Source: Cuniculiplasma divulgatum (GTDB lineage: Archaea; Thermoplasmatota; Thermoplasmata; Thermoplasmatales; Thermoplasmataceae). From it: 64,000 bases of DNA. The notes under the pieces are model-generated. The model saw nothing but the letters and a program-made list of their open reading frames with translations. It searched no databases and was not told the DNA's origin. A program made the position numbers and the translations under genes. Below are positions 1 to 8,383 of this stretch, one piece after another. Each line of letters opens with the position of its first letter. Positions within the stretch are counted from its first letter, which is position 1. The stretch lies in assembly GCA_031200235.1 (NCBI GenBank), contig CP133595.1, positions 1,302,001 to 1,366,000 of the forward strand, in the 5' to 3' direction.

Positions 1-1372
1 CAACAGGAAGATAAAGCTTGAGCGCCTCAAGAACATCTCTTTTCTCCACCAGTGGCTGTTCCTTGGACACAGCTATGTCTCCAGCTGCCCTGATAAGACC
101 ACCAAGTTCCCTCAATCTGAGTGTCAGAGAATGATCCTTACCATCAACCTGTTTTGCCCTCCTAGCGCCTTCTTCCACAATTACGCTGGCGGCTTCAAGC
201 GTCATGTGCGGTATTTTCCCGTCCATTATTATCTCCTGAGCTATGAACTGAAGGTATTTCATGCGATTGACAGGAGTATCCGGCATTGCTATTTCCATCA
301 ATATCTCATAGCCATTTCCGACTATCCTGGACCTCAGGGGGCTCAGTATGTACTGGAGATCCTGTATGTTGCACGCCGCTACCAGAATAAAGTCAGCAGG
401 CACGTGATCCACCCTGACACTTGCTCCTGCACTCTGTGGATTGCGCCCTGTTATTGGAAAACTTTTTTCCTGCATTGCTGTCAGAATGAACCTCTGGAGG
501 TTTCCTAGATGTGTAATCTCATCTATGAACAGTACGCCTTCATGGGATTCATGCACAGATCCTGGAATTACTCTTTCATATGGAAGTGTGCCCAGCTGTG
601 GATGGCCACCGTAAGGATCGTGCCTGACGTCACCCAGTAGTTCAGTCTCACTGGCTCCAGTTGCCAGCACAAATGGATTGCGATCTATGGGAACTATGAT
701 CTTGCTGGGGCTCTTCTTCTCCATTTTCCTTCTGCGTTCAAGGGTCTTCTCATCAAGTATCCGTATACGATCTCCAAATCTCTCGTAGACAATGACTTCC
801 TCGCGTTCACCAACTCTCCTGGTGGAAGTGACTTTTTCTGTGTTGTTCTGGACGCCAAATGCGGCGCCTATCACGTTGAATACGTCTCCAAATGGCCCCT
901 GGGTTTGCGCCTGTACCTTGGGATTATTGCAGTTAGGACAGACCGCATCAGTTGGAAGGGAGAAGAACCCGCACCTTGGGCACCTGTATCCAAGCCTTTC
1001 GGCTACGGATGCTGGTGCATCCCGTGGATCTATAACCTCACCCTCAACCATGTTCATCTCATCCTTTTCCTGCTTGATCTGGATTCCGGTCTTGACCTCA
1101 ACAAATGGTCTTTCTGGATACTGCGGATTGTGCACCACCCTGATTTCTTCTTTCGGCCTTGGGAGATAGAATGAGATTGCCTGGGCAATCATTGATTTTC
1201 CCACACCTGGAGGACCAACCAGAAGAAGGTGTCTCCTCTGCTTTGCAGCTATCTGGGCCATCTTGACGGCCTCATCCTGTCCTATCACCCTGTCGAGAGG
1301 ATTCGACGGGATAGGTATCTGGGAGGTATCTGAATACTCTCCCATATCTGAATTCAAATATGACGTTCCCAT
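1..1372 (-). CDS. lonB: Lon-family ATP-dependent protease with zinc ribbon (5' part, cut by window edge)
   Basis: This is the N-terminal ~457 residues of an archaeal Lon-type AAA+ protease; the serine-lysine protease domain lies beyond the left edge. Visible are Walker A (GPPGVGKS, about residues 51-58), Walker B (VLFIDE, about 279-284), the sensor region AACNIQDL and the start of the lid. Between the Walker motifs, where classical archaeal LonB carries two membrane helices, there is instead a zinc ribbon with Cys131, Cys134, Cys145 and Cys148, so this protein looks soluble. The start is either ATG 1372, overlapping the end of dnaG by 19 bases, or ATG 1345 just after it. Co-transcription with dnaG is inferred. 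Family certain, exact subtype inferred because the protease domain is not seen. Confidence 0.88.
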   Translation of the reverse strand, partial: MGTSYLNSDMGEYSDTSQIPIPSNPLDRVIGQDEAVKMAQIAAKQRRHLLLVGPPGVGKSMIAQAISFYLPRPKEEIRVVHNPQYPERPFVEVKTGIQIKQEKDEMNMVEGEVIDPRDAPASVAERLGYRCPRCGFFSLPTDAVCPNCNNPKVQAQTQGPFGDVFNVIGAAFGVQNNTEKVTSTRRVGEREEVIVYERFGDRIRILDEKTLERRRKMEKKSPSKIIVPIDRNPFVLATGASETELLGDVRHDPYGGHPQLGTLPYERVIPGSVHESHEGVLFIDEITHLGNLQRFILTAMQEKSFPITGRNPQSAGASVRVDHVPADFILVAACNIQDLQYILSPLRSRIVGNGYEILMEIAMPDTPVNRMKYLQFIAQEIIMDGKIPHMTLEAASVIVEEGARRAKQVDGKDHSLTLRLRELGGLIRAAGDIAVSKEQPLVEKRDVLEALKLYLPV

Positions 1373-2745
1373 GAAACTACCTTTACCTCCATGGGCTTCT
1401 TCGTGATGTGGCCCAACTTGGCGCCATATATGTTCTTCACGCCTTTCTTGAAAGCCACGTCGATAAGCCTCTGGGATATAACTCCGCCCGTGATTATTGT
1501 ATCACCCGAATCAAGCTCCTCCATCCTGTCAACAGCTTCAGAAACCGGATAGGAAGCAATGATCTTGCCCTCGGCGTCATATATCTCTGTGAGCTTGTCC
1601 CTGGTAAGTTCGTTTCCGTGCTTCTCGACAGATCTGGGATTGCTCAGGCTGAACTCTTCCTCCTTTTCAGGTTCTGGTTCTGATTTCGGTTCCGGCGGTG
1701 CTTCACTTTCCACAGCCTGTGGCTGAGGTTCCTCCACAACCTGTCTCGGTTGCCTTCTCTCTTTCTGGGGGCGCTCTTCTTTAACTTCCTCTATGACAAC
1801 CCTGGCGTTCTTTATCTCAGTCAGTGATTTTGCCTCCTCGTATCCGCGTTTCTGCTGAGATTTCGTATGGTTCTCCGTGGAATTCTTCTCAGTGAGTTCC
1901 TTCAGCTCCTCGGCCATTCCCCTCATGGACAGGTACTGTTCAATGGGAGTCTTGTACCTGAGTGCCTTGACTATTTGCTTGTATGTCAGCTCTTCAACTT
2001 CTGTTCCAGGGGGTGCTCTGGCCACAAAATCAATTTCAGCCACCTGAAGCATCTCCTTCAGGATCAGATCTCCACCCCTGTCTCCATCGAGGAATACGGT
2101 AACCGTCCTCTCTCTGGAGAGTTTCTGTACGGTTTTAGGAATGTTCGTCCCCTGGACGGCGATTGTGTTCTTGATGCCGTACCTGAGCAGGTTCAGAACA
2201 TCGCTTCTTCCCTCAACTACGATTATTGAATCGGAATCCTTGATGGCTGGCCCGGCTGGAAGGTGTTCATCGCCATATGTGAGTATTTCGCCTTTCTCGA
2301 CTTCTTCTCGCACCGAGGCAACGATGCTTTCGCTGACACTTTTGCCGCTTTCACTCATTTTCTTATAAAGGGCTTCGGCACGTTCAACGATCTTCTGCCT
2401 CTTCTGGATCCTTACATCCTCTATACTCTCAATCTCAACCTTGGCCTTGCATGGGCCTATGCGGTCTATTGTCTCCAGGGACGCTGCTAATATGGAGCTT
2501 TCGACCTGGTCGAGTCCTGAGGGTATGAGTGCAAAACCCTCTGTCCGGCCTTTCTTGCTATCTATCTCTACTTCGATTCTTCCTATTTTTCCACTTTTCT
2601 GCAAGTCTCTTAAATCTAGTTCCTCGCCAAGAAGTCCTTCGGTCTGGCCGAATATGGCCCCGACTACGTCGGGTTTCTCAACCACCCCATCCGTAAAAAT
2701 CTTGGCTTTGATCAGATATTTTGTTAAATTTGGATCTACATTCAT
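1354..2745 (-). CDS. dnaG: Archaeal DnaG-like primase / exosome subunit
   Basis: Archaeal DnaG carries a TOPRIM domain and in archaea is a structural subunit of the RNA exosome with reported primase activity. The TOPRIM domain is seen around residues 165-245, with the catalytic Glu in the VVEGRSDVLNL stretch and the DGDRGGD acidic motif. A Glu/Pro/Lys-rich linker (about residues 285-375) separates it from a conserved C-terminal domain. Start ATG 2745 is preferred: an AGGTG ribosome-binding site lies about 8 bases upstream, and the GTG at 2754 is part of that site. A TATA-like sequence lies near 2830-2842. The Lon gene follows with an overlap, suggesting one transcript. Confidence 0.95.
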   Translation of the reverse strand: MNVDPNLTKYLIKAKIFTDGVVEKPDVVGAIFGQTEGLLGEELDLRDLQKSGKIGRIEVEIDSKKGRTEGFALIPSGLDQVESSILAASLETIDRIGPCKAKVEIESIEDVRIQKRQKIVERAEALYKKMSESGKSVSESIVASVREEVEKGEILTYGDEHLPAGPAIKDSDSIIVVEGRSDVLNLLRYGIKNTIAVQGTNIPKTVQKLSRERTVTVFLDGDRGGDLILKEMLQVAEIDFVARAPPGTEVEELTYKQIVKALRYKTPIEQYLSMRGMAEELKELTEKNSTENHTKSQQKRGYEEAKSLTEIKNARVVIEEVKEERPQKERRQPRQVVEEPQPQAVESEAPPEPKSEPEPEKEEEFSLSNPRSVEKHGNELTRDKLTEIYDAEGKIIASYPVSEAVDRMEELDSGDTIITGGVISQRLIDVAFKKGVKNIYGAKLGHITKKPMEVKVVSWERHI

Positions 2746-2907
2746 TATGATCACCTGAATAACGCATAATGGAATTAATCACGGAAACGTCCCTTTTCCT
2801 ATTAATCACCATCGCGTTCAGATGTTTTGATAATATATAACATATTCGCTGCGATCTTTTTTGCGAAAACGTAAATTGCATAACCATTCATGAGCCCAGT
2901 TGATAAA

Positions 2908-2918
2908 CTTAAATATGG
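2908..2918 (+). promoter_or_regulatory. TATA box for the endonuclease IV-like gene
   Basis: CTTAAATATGG is centred about 28 bases before the ATG at 2942, which would place transcription start at or just before the start codon (leaderless mRNA). It shares the intergenic space with the divergent dnaG promoter. Confidence 0.6.
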
Positions 2919-2941
2919 TTTGGATATAGTGTAGTCGCATT

Positions 2942-3964
2942 ATGATCAGGTTTGGAATAGCTGGGATTCCTCTAACCAGCAAAGGGAGAACTTTTATAGA
3001 ATCAGTTGAGGACGCACATAACCTTGGGCTGAATGCTCTCGAGGTTCAGATGCTTCGTGTAAATGTCGAGGAAAGGCCTGCCCTGGATTATGCAGGCATG
3101 CATCCAAGAGACATAGATTCTTCCATCATTGTTGACGTGCTGAGGCAGGATGAGGAGGGCAATTATGTGGGAGTCGGAATTGAGACAGAAATTGAAGAAG
3201 ACGACATCGTTCAGGAGCTTTTCTGGAACATGGCAAGAAATTTCGACGATCTCACTGACGGAGGCAATCTTGCACGTGAACTTGATGTCAGGCTCTCAAT
3301 GCATGCGCCATACTACATGGACCTTTTAAATCCGGAGGAAATGGGCGAGAGATCCTACAACCACCTGAAGTGGACCCTAATGATAGGGAGGGCAATGAAG
3401 GCAGGCAGAGTTATAACACATACCGGATTTTACCACGGGAACAAGAAAGAAAGCCTGAAGAAAGCAGTAGAGGTTTATGAAGAGATAAGCACAAAGTATT
3501 CTCATGACGCCGGTTATCCGTATATCGGAGTTGAATCATCTGGTAAAACAGAGATTTTTGGAACTGTACCGGACCTTATGTCTCTCTCCAAGAAGGTGAA
3601 GAATATTGAGCCCATACTCAACTTCCCCCACGTACACTCCATCACCGGAGGTTCTCTAATAGAGATAAAGGATTTCGATGCAGTTATCAGCGAATTCAAA
3701 AAATACAGCAAGACTGACATTTACACGGAATTTGCGGGGGTGGAGTACGAAGGGAACAATGAGACAAAGCTCACTGCAATCAAGCACGGGGACCTCAAGT
3801 TTGAGACACTTGCCGAGACCATGATCGATCTTGACAGCGATATGACAGTTATTTCATGCTCGCCCCTGCTGGAGCATGATGCACAGTACATGCAGCTCAT
3901 ATATCTTAGGGCGCTTTCCAAGAAGTTCCAGAAGAAGACCCCAATGAAGAGGGCTACTGCGTAG
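2942..3964 (+). CDS. Endonuclease IV-like TIM-barrel protein
   Basis: The 340-residue protein has the shape of the AP-endonuclease-2 superfamily (endonuclease IV and sugar-phosphate isomerases), a TIM barrel with a metal cluster. Metal-site candidates appear in the expected order: HAPYYMD in the first third, the THTGFYHGN segment, Glu in YIGVESSGK, the His pair in NFPHVHS, Glu in YTEFAGVEY, and His in KHGDLKFE. It could be a DNA repair nuclease acting on abasic sites or a family member with another substrate; the zinc-ligand pattern is not identical to bacterial Nfo. A near-optimal TATA box and no leader precede it. A small conserved-looking gene follows after 10 bases. Confidence 0.75.
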   Translation: MIRFGIAGIPLTSKGRTFIESVEDAHNLGLNALEVQMLRVNVEERPALDYAGMHPRDIDSSIIVDVLRQDEEGNYVGVGIETEIEEDDIVQELFWNMARNFDDLTDGGNLARELDVRLSMHAPYYMDLLNPEEMGERSYNHLKWTLMIGRAMKAGRVITHTGFYHGNKKESLKKAVEVYEEISTKYSHDAGYPYIGVESSGKTEIFGTVPDLMSLSKKVKNIEPILNFPHVHSITGGSLIEIKDFDAVISEFKKYSKTDIYTEFAGVEYEGNNETKLTAIKHGDLKFETLAETMIDLDSDMTVISCSPLLEHDAQYMQLIYLRALSKKFQKKTPMKRATA

Positions 3965-3974
3965 GTGAAGATGG

Positions 3975-4268
3975 ATGGGAAGGAATTATCCGGTCAAGAA
4001 GGGAATAAAACTCTCAACTGAATATATACTGGAAAAAGCAACAGAAACAGCCCAGAATGTGAAAGTTTCTGGAGACCATGTTATGTGCGCTATTCCAGGC
4101 ATAAAATCCATAGACATGTGGATCGAAGGCAAGGAGCTTATGGTGGAAACCGTCAACGATGAAAAGCCTCAGGACCCCCTGGAAACAGTACGAATATATA
4201 ACAGGCTCATAGAGAATATAACTGGACTATCGTCAAAAGAAAGAAAAAAGAAAATGTCTAAAATTTAG
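3975..4268 (+). CDS. Small protein of unknown function
   Basis: A 97-residue protein directly downstream of the TIM-barrel gene, with an AGGTGA ribosome-binding site at about 3963-3968. It is a compact alpha/beta-looking sequence with a basic tail (ERKKKMSK) and no membrane segment, and contains a single Cys. It faintly resembles small archaeal DUF5611-type proteins, but I cannot confirm this. Its position suggests cotranscription with the endonuclease IV-like gene. Function unknown. Confidence 0.7.
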   Translation: MGRNYPVKKGIKLSTEYILEKATETAQNVKVSGDHVMCAIPGIKSIDMWIEGKELMVETVNDEKPQDPLETVRIYNRLIENITGLSSKERKKKMSKI

Positions 4269-4288
4269 ATCTAACCCTGCAAAAAAGG

Positions 4289-4561
4289 TTACTTGTATTT
4301 TATTTTGCTTGAGGCTCTGAAGACAAATTTCTTCTTGGATGGAACCTCTATTATCTTTCTGGTCTGGGGGTTCCTTGCCTTTCTAGCCTGCTGGGTTTTC
4401 CTCTCGAAGATGCCAAAGCCTGCCAGGTTGATCTTGGTGTTTGACCTGTCGGCCTCAGAGACAACGGTGTCCAGGAAGGTCTTGATCACATTTCTCGCAA
4501 CCTTCTGTGTCGTGTTGGTCTTCTTAGCAACTGTCTTAGAGAGCTCACTTATTCCTACCAT
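4289..4561 (-). CDS. hta: HU-family histone-like protein HTa
   Basis: This 90-residue protein is a bacterial-type HU/IHF fold protein: N-terminal helices (SELSKTVAKKTN), the beta-arm region with the family signature NLAGFGIFERK followed by RKARNPQTRK, and a basic C-terminus. In Thermoplasma the homologue HTa is the main chromatin protein and is thought to come from bacteria, replacing archaeal histones. The gene is strongly led: GGAGGG at 4567-4572 sits 5 bases before the ATG, and an AT-rich promoter (TTTTAATATAA, near 4594-4607) precedes it. Complete, with all DNA-binding arm residues present. Confidence 0.96.
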   Translation of the reverse strand: MVGISELSKTVAKKTNTTQKVARNVIKTFLDTVVSEADRSNTKINLAGFGIFERKTQQARKARNPQTRKIIEVPSKKKFVFRASSKIKYK

Positions 4562-4862
4562 GTCATCCCTCCAGTAAGATAATATAATTAGTTATATTAA
4601 AATATTTGTGTTGTGTTTTTTCCGGAAATCCGAAACTATGGGTTCGTGAGTTATATCAAAATTATAATAAATATAATTGAATTTTATAAAGCCTATTTTA
4701 AATATTTCAATGTTTCCATGATTAGCTTAGCCAGCCGCTTTTTCACACTAACATGACACTTGTCTGACCTTAAATCAGGCAAAAAATCGTATGTTTATGA
4801 AATCATAAAAATCTTGAAGCGTGTATTCATGTTTACATATCATCTTGCACGCAAATAAATTC
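4562..4862 (-). promoter_or_regulatory. AT-rich upstream region of HTa gene
   Basis: About 300 bases without a gene. The part next to HTa holds its Shine-Dalgarno sequence (4567-4572) and TATA-like tracts (about 4594-4607). The rest (4610-4862) is very AT-rich, with no open frame, tRNA or strong hairpin that I can see; the 3' end of the MFS gene borders it. Confidence 0.55.
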
Positions 4863-6086
4863 TTATGAATTGTTCCCATCTGTTGATACTCCCGGTGCAG
4901 GGATGAGCTTTCCAAGAAATCTTGAAATGATTGCCATCAGGAAACACATTCCGGCAATAATTCCCCACAGGAGAAGGGGCGTGCCGTGAAACAATTCAAG
5001 AAGGCCTGTTCCAAGGAATGGTGACAGTGGGAATATAAAGCTGAACACCGCAGAACTGAATCCAAAATATCTTCCCCTCATTTCCTCAGGAGCCAATCGT
5101 GAAATGAATACCTGGGAAAACTGTGCGGTCATGTTCTCGCCAATTGTGAGAAGTACCACATTGAGAACAAGGAGCGCAAAGGCTCCTGTCAGGCCAAAGA
5201 CTATATCAGAGAGGGCATAGAGGAGAAGTCCTATGGAATAGGCAGTCACCTCCCCAAATCTTTTGCCAAGTGCGTTTATCCTGAACTGGAAAAGTATTAC
5301 AATGACGGTATTAACAGCATAAAGGCCCGTTATGAGGAAAGTGCTGTAATGGTAGCGAGAGGCCAGGTAAAGTGGAAGCATTGGGCTCTCATAAATGTTT
5401 GATACCAGTGCTGAAAGAGCCAGAACCATTGAAACCACAAAAAGAATCCTGACATTGCTGATCCCAGTCTGACGCTCATGCACTGCCGCCTTTCCGTGAT
5501 CACTGTGAAAAGTTTCCGGTATGTACTTGAAAACTATGAAGACTTCGGCAAGTGATCCTATGATTGGTGCAATAAAATAAAGAGAAGGGTTCACCAGTGA
5601 CGTAAGGCCAGAGAATATCAGCCCAATTCCAATTCCGGCATTGGAGAATACCCGTACTGTGCTGAAAAATCCAACTCTCGCGGATTCAGTGGAGAGATCT
5701 GTGAGTATTGCGTTGTAGAGATTATACTGTATCTGGCTGAGGATTGTTGTTGACACCATGGCAGCAAACAGCATGAATACGGGTAGATTCATGCTTACAC
5801 ACAAATAGAGTCCCACAAAGGCAAGGGAAAGAATTGCGGGCAGCAATATTGCAAGTCTTCGTCTGCCGTGCAAATCCATGTGCTTTCCAAACACGAGGGA
5901 AAATGGGACAGTTATGATTGACTGGAGAAGGAAAAAAATCCCGATATCTATATAGCTGAGTCTTCTGGACTGTAGAAGGTATATTGAAAGAAGTATCCAC
6001 AGAGGGTATCTGGTGAAACCCCGGATCAGATCGGCAAAAGATATGGCAAGGAGAGACCGGGGCATATGTGATTTGCTGTTCCGCAT
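4863..6086 (-). CDS. MFS transporter
   Basis: A 407-residue polytopic protein with about 12 hydrophobic segments in two halves, matching the major facilitator superfamily. The loop between helices 2 and 3 carries a GKHMDLHGRRRL stretch, the typical MFS motif A (G-x3-D-x2-G-R-R), and a related loop (GKRFGEVTAY) occurs in the second half, followed near the end by EEMRGRYFGF. The substrate cannot be told; drug or sugar efflux/uptake are both possible. It stands alone, divergent from spermidine synthase, with about 280 bases between. Confidence 0.85.
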   Translation of the reverse strand: MRNSKSHMPRSLLAISFADLIRGFTRYPLWILLSIYLLQSRRLSYIDIGIFFLLQSIITVPFSLVFGKHMDLHGRRRLAILLPAILSLAFVGLYLCVSMNLPVFMLFAAMVSTTILSQIQYNLYNAILTDLSTESARVGFFSTVRVFSNAGIGIGLIFSGLTSLVNPSLYFIAPIIGSLAEVFIVFKYIPETFHSDHGKAAVHERQTGISNVRILFVVSMVLALSALVSNIYESPMLPLYLASRYHYSTFLITGLYAVNTVIVILFQFRINALGKRFGEVTAYSIGLLLYALSDIVFGLTGAFALLVLNVVLLTIGENMTAQFSQVFISRLAPEEMRGRYFGFSSAVFSFIFPLSPFLGTGLLELFHGTPLLLWGIIAGMCFLMAIISRFLGKLIPAPGVSTDGNNS

Positions 6087-6338
6087 GCTAAAGCATTCCG
6101 TATTGTACAGGCAGTATTAGTGGCTTTCTTCCCGGAATGGCTGGCATCCGCACAGCAATGCTGGAGACTGCAGCCGAACGCCGGTTTCTGTGCCACGGCC
6201 AGAAGTTCACGCCCCGGGCAGCTTTTCATTCTACTGGCAAAAGCCCATAACTCAAGATCTCCCTCGATTTTCAGGGAAACTCCTGAGCAGTCCAGTATGG
6301 TTTGCCCTGACAGGGAGTGGAACACGTGCTCGCATATG

Positions 6339-6346
6339 TTAAATAG
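6339..6346 (+). promoter_or_regulatory. TATA box for spermidine synthase
   Basis: TTAAATAG lies 21-28 bases before the GTG start at 6367, the spacing expected for a leaderless archaeal transcript. The rest of the 280-base divergent region (6087-6338) shows open frames, but none with coding character. Confidence 0.6.
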
Positions 6347-6366
6347 AAACTTCGCATTGAAGAGGC

Positions 6367-7191
6367 GTGAAACTGATAGAAAACTGGTTCTCGGAAAGGT
6401 ATTCAGACAATCTGCAACTATCCTTCAGGGTTCAGGATCAGCTGCTCTCTGTAAAGACAGATTATCAGAGGATCGATGTTTTTGAAACCTATGACTTCGG
6501 GAAACTGCTTACAATTGATGGAACGGTGCAACTGACAGAAAGGGATGAATTTGTCTACCACGAGATGATAACCATGGTGCCCTACTATCTGGCATCCCGA
6601 AAGCCCCAGAAGGCATTGATCATAGGTGGGGGAGATGGCGGTACTGCCGGGCAACTCCTTAAACTGGGATTCCATAGCGTTGTCAATGTGGAGATAGACA
6701 CACAGGTGGTGGAGGTGTCAAAGAAATATTTCCCTGACCTCTACAGGCCGCTGACCGACAAAAAAGTTGAGCTTATCATTGACGACGGCGTGAAGTACAT
6801 AAGGAAGACAGACCGGAAATTTGACCTGGTCATAGTGGATTCCACAGATCCGGTTGGCCCAGCCGAAGGCCTGTTCATGAAGGACTTCTACGCTTCAATA
6901 AAGAACATTCTGACTGACAGCGGGATAGTGGTGACCCAGTCAGGCTCTCCTTTCTACCAGCCAAAGGCACTTCAGATGGCACATTCTGGCATGAGTGAGG
7001 TTTTTGGATATGTCAGAACGTATACTGCATTTATTCCTACCTACCCGAGCGGATTCTGGTCATTTACCATGGCTTCAGATTATGATTGCAAAGGACGCCT
7101 TGAGAACATAAATCCCGGGAAATACTTCAATTCTGATGTCCTCATGGGGGCGTTTTCATTGCCCGAGTTTGTAAAGGAACTTATTAAGTAG
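6367..7191 (+). CDS. speE: Spermidine synthase family aminopropyltransferase
   Basis: SpeE transfers the aminopropyl group of decarboxylated S-adenosylmethionine to putrescine or, in some thermophiles, agmatine or longer amines. The 274-residue protein has the N-terminal beta-strand domain ([22 protein letters not shown]), the nucleotide-binding [17 protein letters not shown] motif, and the catalytic segment [16 protein letters not shown] with the acidic DSTDP, followed by FYxxIK and [10 protein letters not shown] near the end. All typical active-site segments are present. It starts with GTG, with a TATA box in leaderless position, and has no operon partner on its strand. Confidence 0.93.
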   Translation: MKLIENWFSERYSDNLQLSFRVQDQLLSVKTDYQRIDVFETYDFGKLLTIDGTVQLTERDEFVYHEMITMVPYYLASRKPQKALIIGGGDGGTAGQLLKLGFHSVVNVEIDTQVVEVSKKYFPDLYRPLTDKKVELIIDDGVKYIRKTDRKFDLVIVDSTDPVGPAEGLFMKDFYASIKNILTDSGIVVTQSGSPFYQPKALQMAHSGMSEVFGYVRTYTAFIPTYPSGFWSFTMASDYDCKGRLENINPGKYFNSDVLMGAFSLPEFVKELIK

Positions 7192-7383
7192 AGTAATCTA
7201 AAGATCACTGGCATAAAATTCCAGAATCTTCTTTTCTTTATTTCATCAGGACCAGAATGAATTTACCGGTCATTTGACTGAAATACTCATAATATTTCTG
7301 ATAGCAAAATAGACAATGGCATCAGCATGCTGTAGAAGCAAATGAACCGTTCAATATGATAATACTATTCTATCAGGGAATAT

Positions 7384-7758
7384 TTACCTGATCTTCCATT
7401 TCTCCATTGCCTGGTTGAGCTGCTGGCCGTACCTTGGTCCAAGATCGCGAGCAAGCTTCTGGAGTTCTTTAATATTCTTGACAAAGGTGTATTTGCTGTC
7501 GCTGGAGATAAGGTCCTCGAAACGCTTTGTCTGCGTTGCAATCTTCAGAGACAGGTAAAAGAAAGTGAAGGCAACAACAAGGCTCACGGCAAAGATCCAG
7601 TATTCCCAGTTGCCGGTGGAAAGCAGTGATAGTCCTGACTTTATGATGGCATCATTCCTGGTCACAAGGTCATTCACGGTGATAAGAAGGAATACAGCGC
7701 CGATGGCGAACAGGACAACGTAAAGGTAAAACTGGTAATTTTTCCAAGTATCTTGCAT
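7384..7758 (-). CDS. Small two-helix membrane protein
   Basis: A 124-residue protein with two hydrophobic helices (about residues 9-30 and 50-70) and a basic, soluble C-terminal half that looks helical (FVKNIKELQKLARDLGPRYG). It resembles a small thermoplasmatalean family (DUF3198-like), but this is from memory and unverified. ATG 7758 was chosen because the TATA element at about 7779-7791 (AAATTATATAATAACG on this strand) puts transcription start near 7760; an in-frame ATG at 7767 would lie upstream of it. Convergent with spermidine synthase. Function unknown. Confidence 0.7.
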   Translation of the reverse strand: MQDTWKNYQFYLYVVLFAIGAVFLLITVNDLVTRNDAIIKSGLSLLSTGNWEYWIFAVSLVVAFTFFYLSLKIATQTKRFEDLISSDSKYTFVKNIKELQKLARDLGPRYGQQLNQAMEKWKIR

Positions 7759-7816
7759 GCAGTTCATCAAATAGAACGTTATTATATAATTTCATGCACG
7801 GCATTCGCCATATGGA

Positions 7817-8383
7817 TCAATCATCTGCGGAATCAATGCGTCCGGATTCCGACAGGAATTCCATGAAGGCGGTTACAGCTCTCCGTCTGTGTGATATTGA
7901 ATTCTTTGTGGATACCGGAAGCTGGCCGAGAGTCAGGGATTCACCTTCGGGAATGAAAATGGGATCGTACCCGAAACCACCTTTTCCTGCAATTTCCCGA
8001 GCTAATGAACCGTCAAGGCGGCCGGAAAACTGGTGGAAGCCTGTGCCGTCGTAAAATGTTATCACCGTGAGGAAGAAAGCCTTCCGGTTCAGGCCGTCAA
8101 TAAGCCGCAGAATCCCCGGATTGCCTATGGTATCCTGCACATATGAGGAATAGGGCCCGGGGAAACCGTTCAGGGCAGCAATATAGAGGCCGGTATCCTC
8201 AAGGAAAAATTCCTCTCCAAGAAGCGGCGCCAGCTTCTTTGCGCTGTCAAGAGATACCTCCTCTGTGGTATCAGCCTGTATCTCCTGGTACTTCATCTTC
8301 CTCCACTGAACTTTGAATCCGCCTTTCTCCATTATGCTGCTTATCTCATCATACTTGTGCTGGTTGCTTGTGACAAAAATCAA
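7817..8383 (-). CDS. rdgB: XTP/dITP diphosphatase
   Basis: House-cleaning pyrophosphatase that removes deaminated purine nucleotides (XTP, dITP) before they are built into DNA or RNA. The 188-residue protein has the Ham1/RdgB hallmarks: TSNQHKYDEI at the N-terminus (family T-x-N-x-x-K), the acidic EDTGLYIAALNGFPGPYSSY segment, GGFGYDPIFIP, and the C-terminal SHRRRAV substrate loop. Start ATG 8383 overlaps the stop of the upstream Kae1-Bud32 gene by 4 bases (ATGA type), implying translational coupling. Confidence 0.95.
   Translation of the reverse strand: MIFVTSNQHKYDEISSIMEKGGFKVQWRKMKYQEIQADTTEEVSLDSAKKLAPLLGEEFFLEDTGLYIAALNGFPGPYSSYVQDTIGNPGILRLIDGLNRKAFFLTVITFYDGTGFHQFSGRLDGSLAREIAGKGGFGYDPIFIPEGESLTLGQLPVSTKNSISHRRRAVTAFMEFLSESGRIDSADD

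Noticed and set aside
6120-6366. Open frame running into spermidine synthase
   Set aside because: It lies in another frame, has Cys/Trp/Ser-rich, non-coding composition, and covers the speE promoter.
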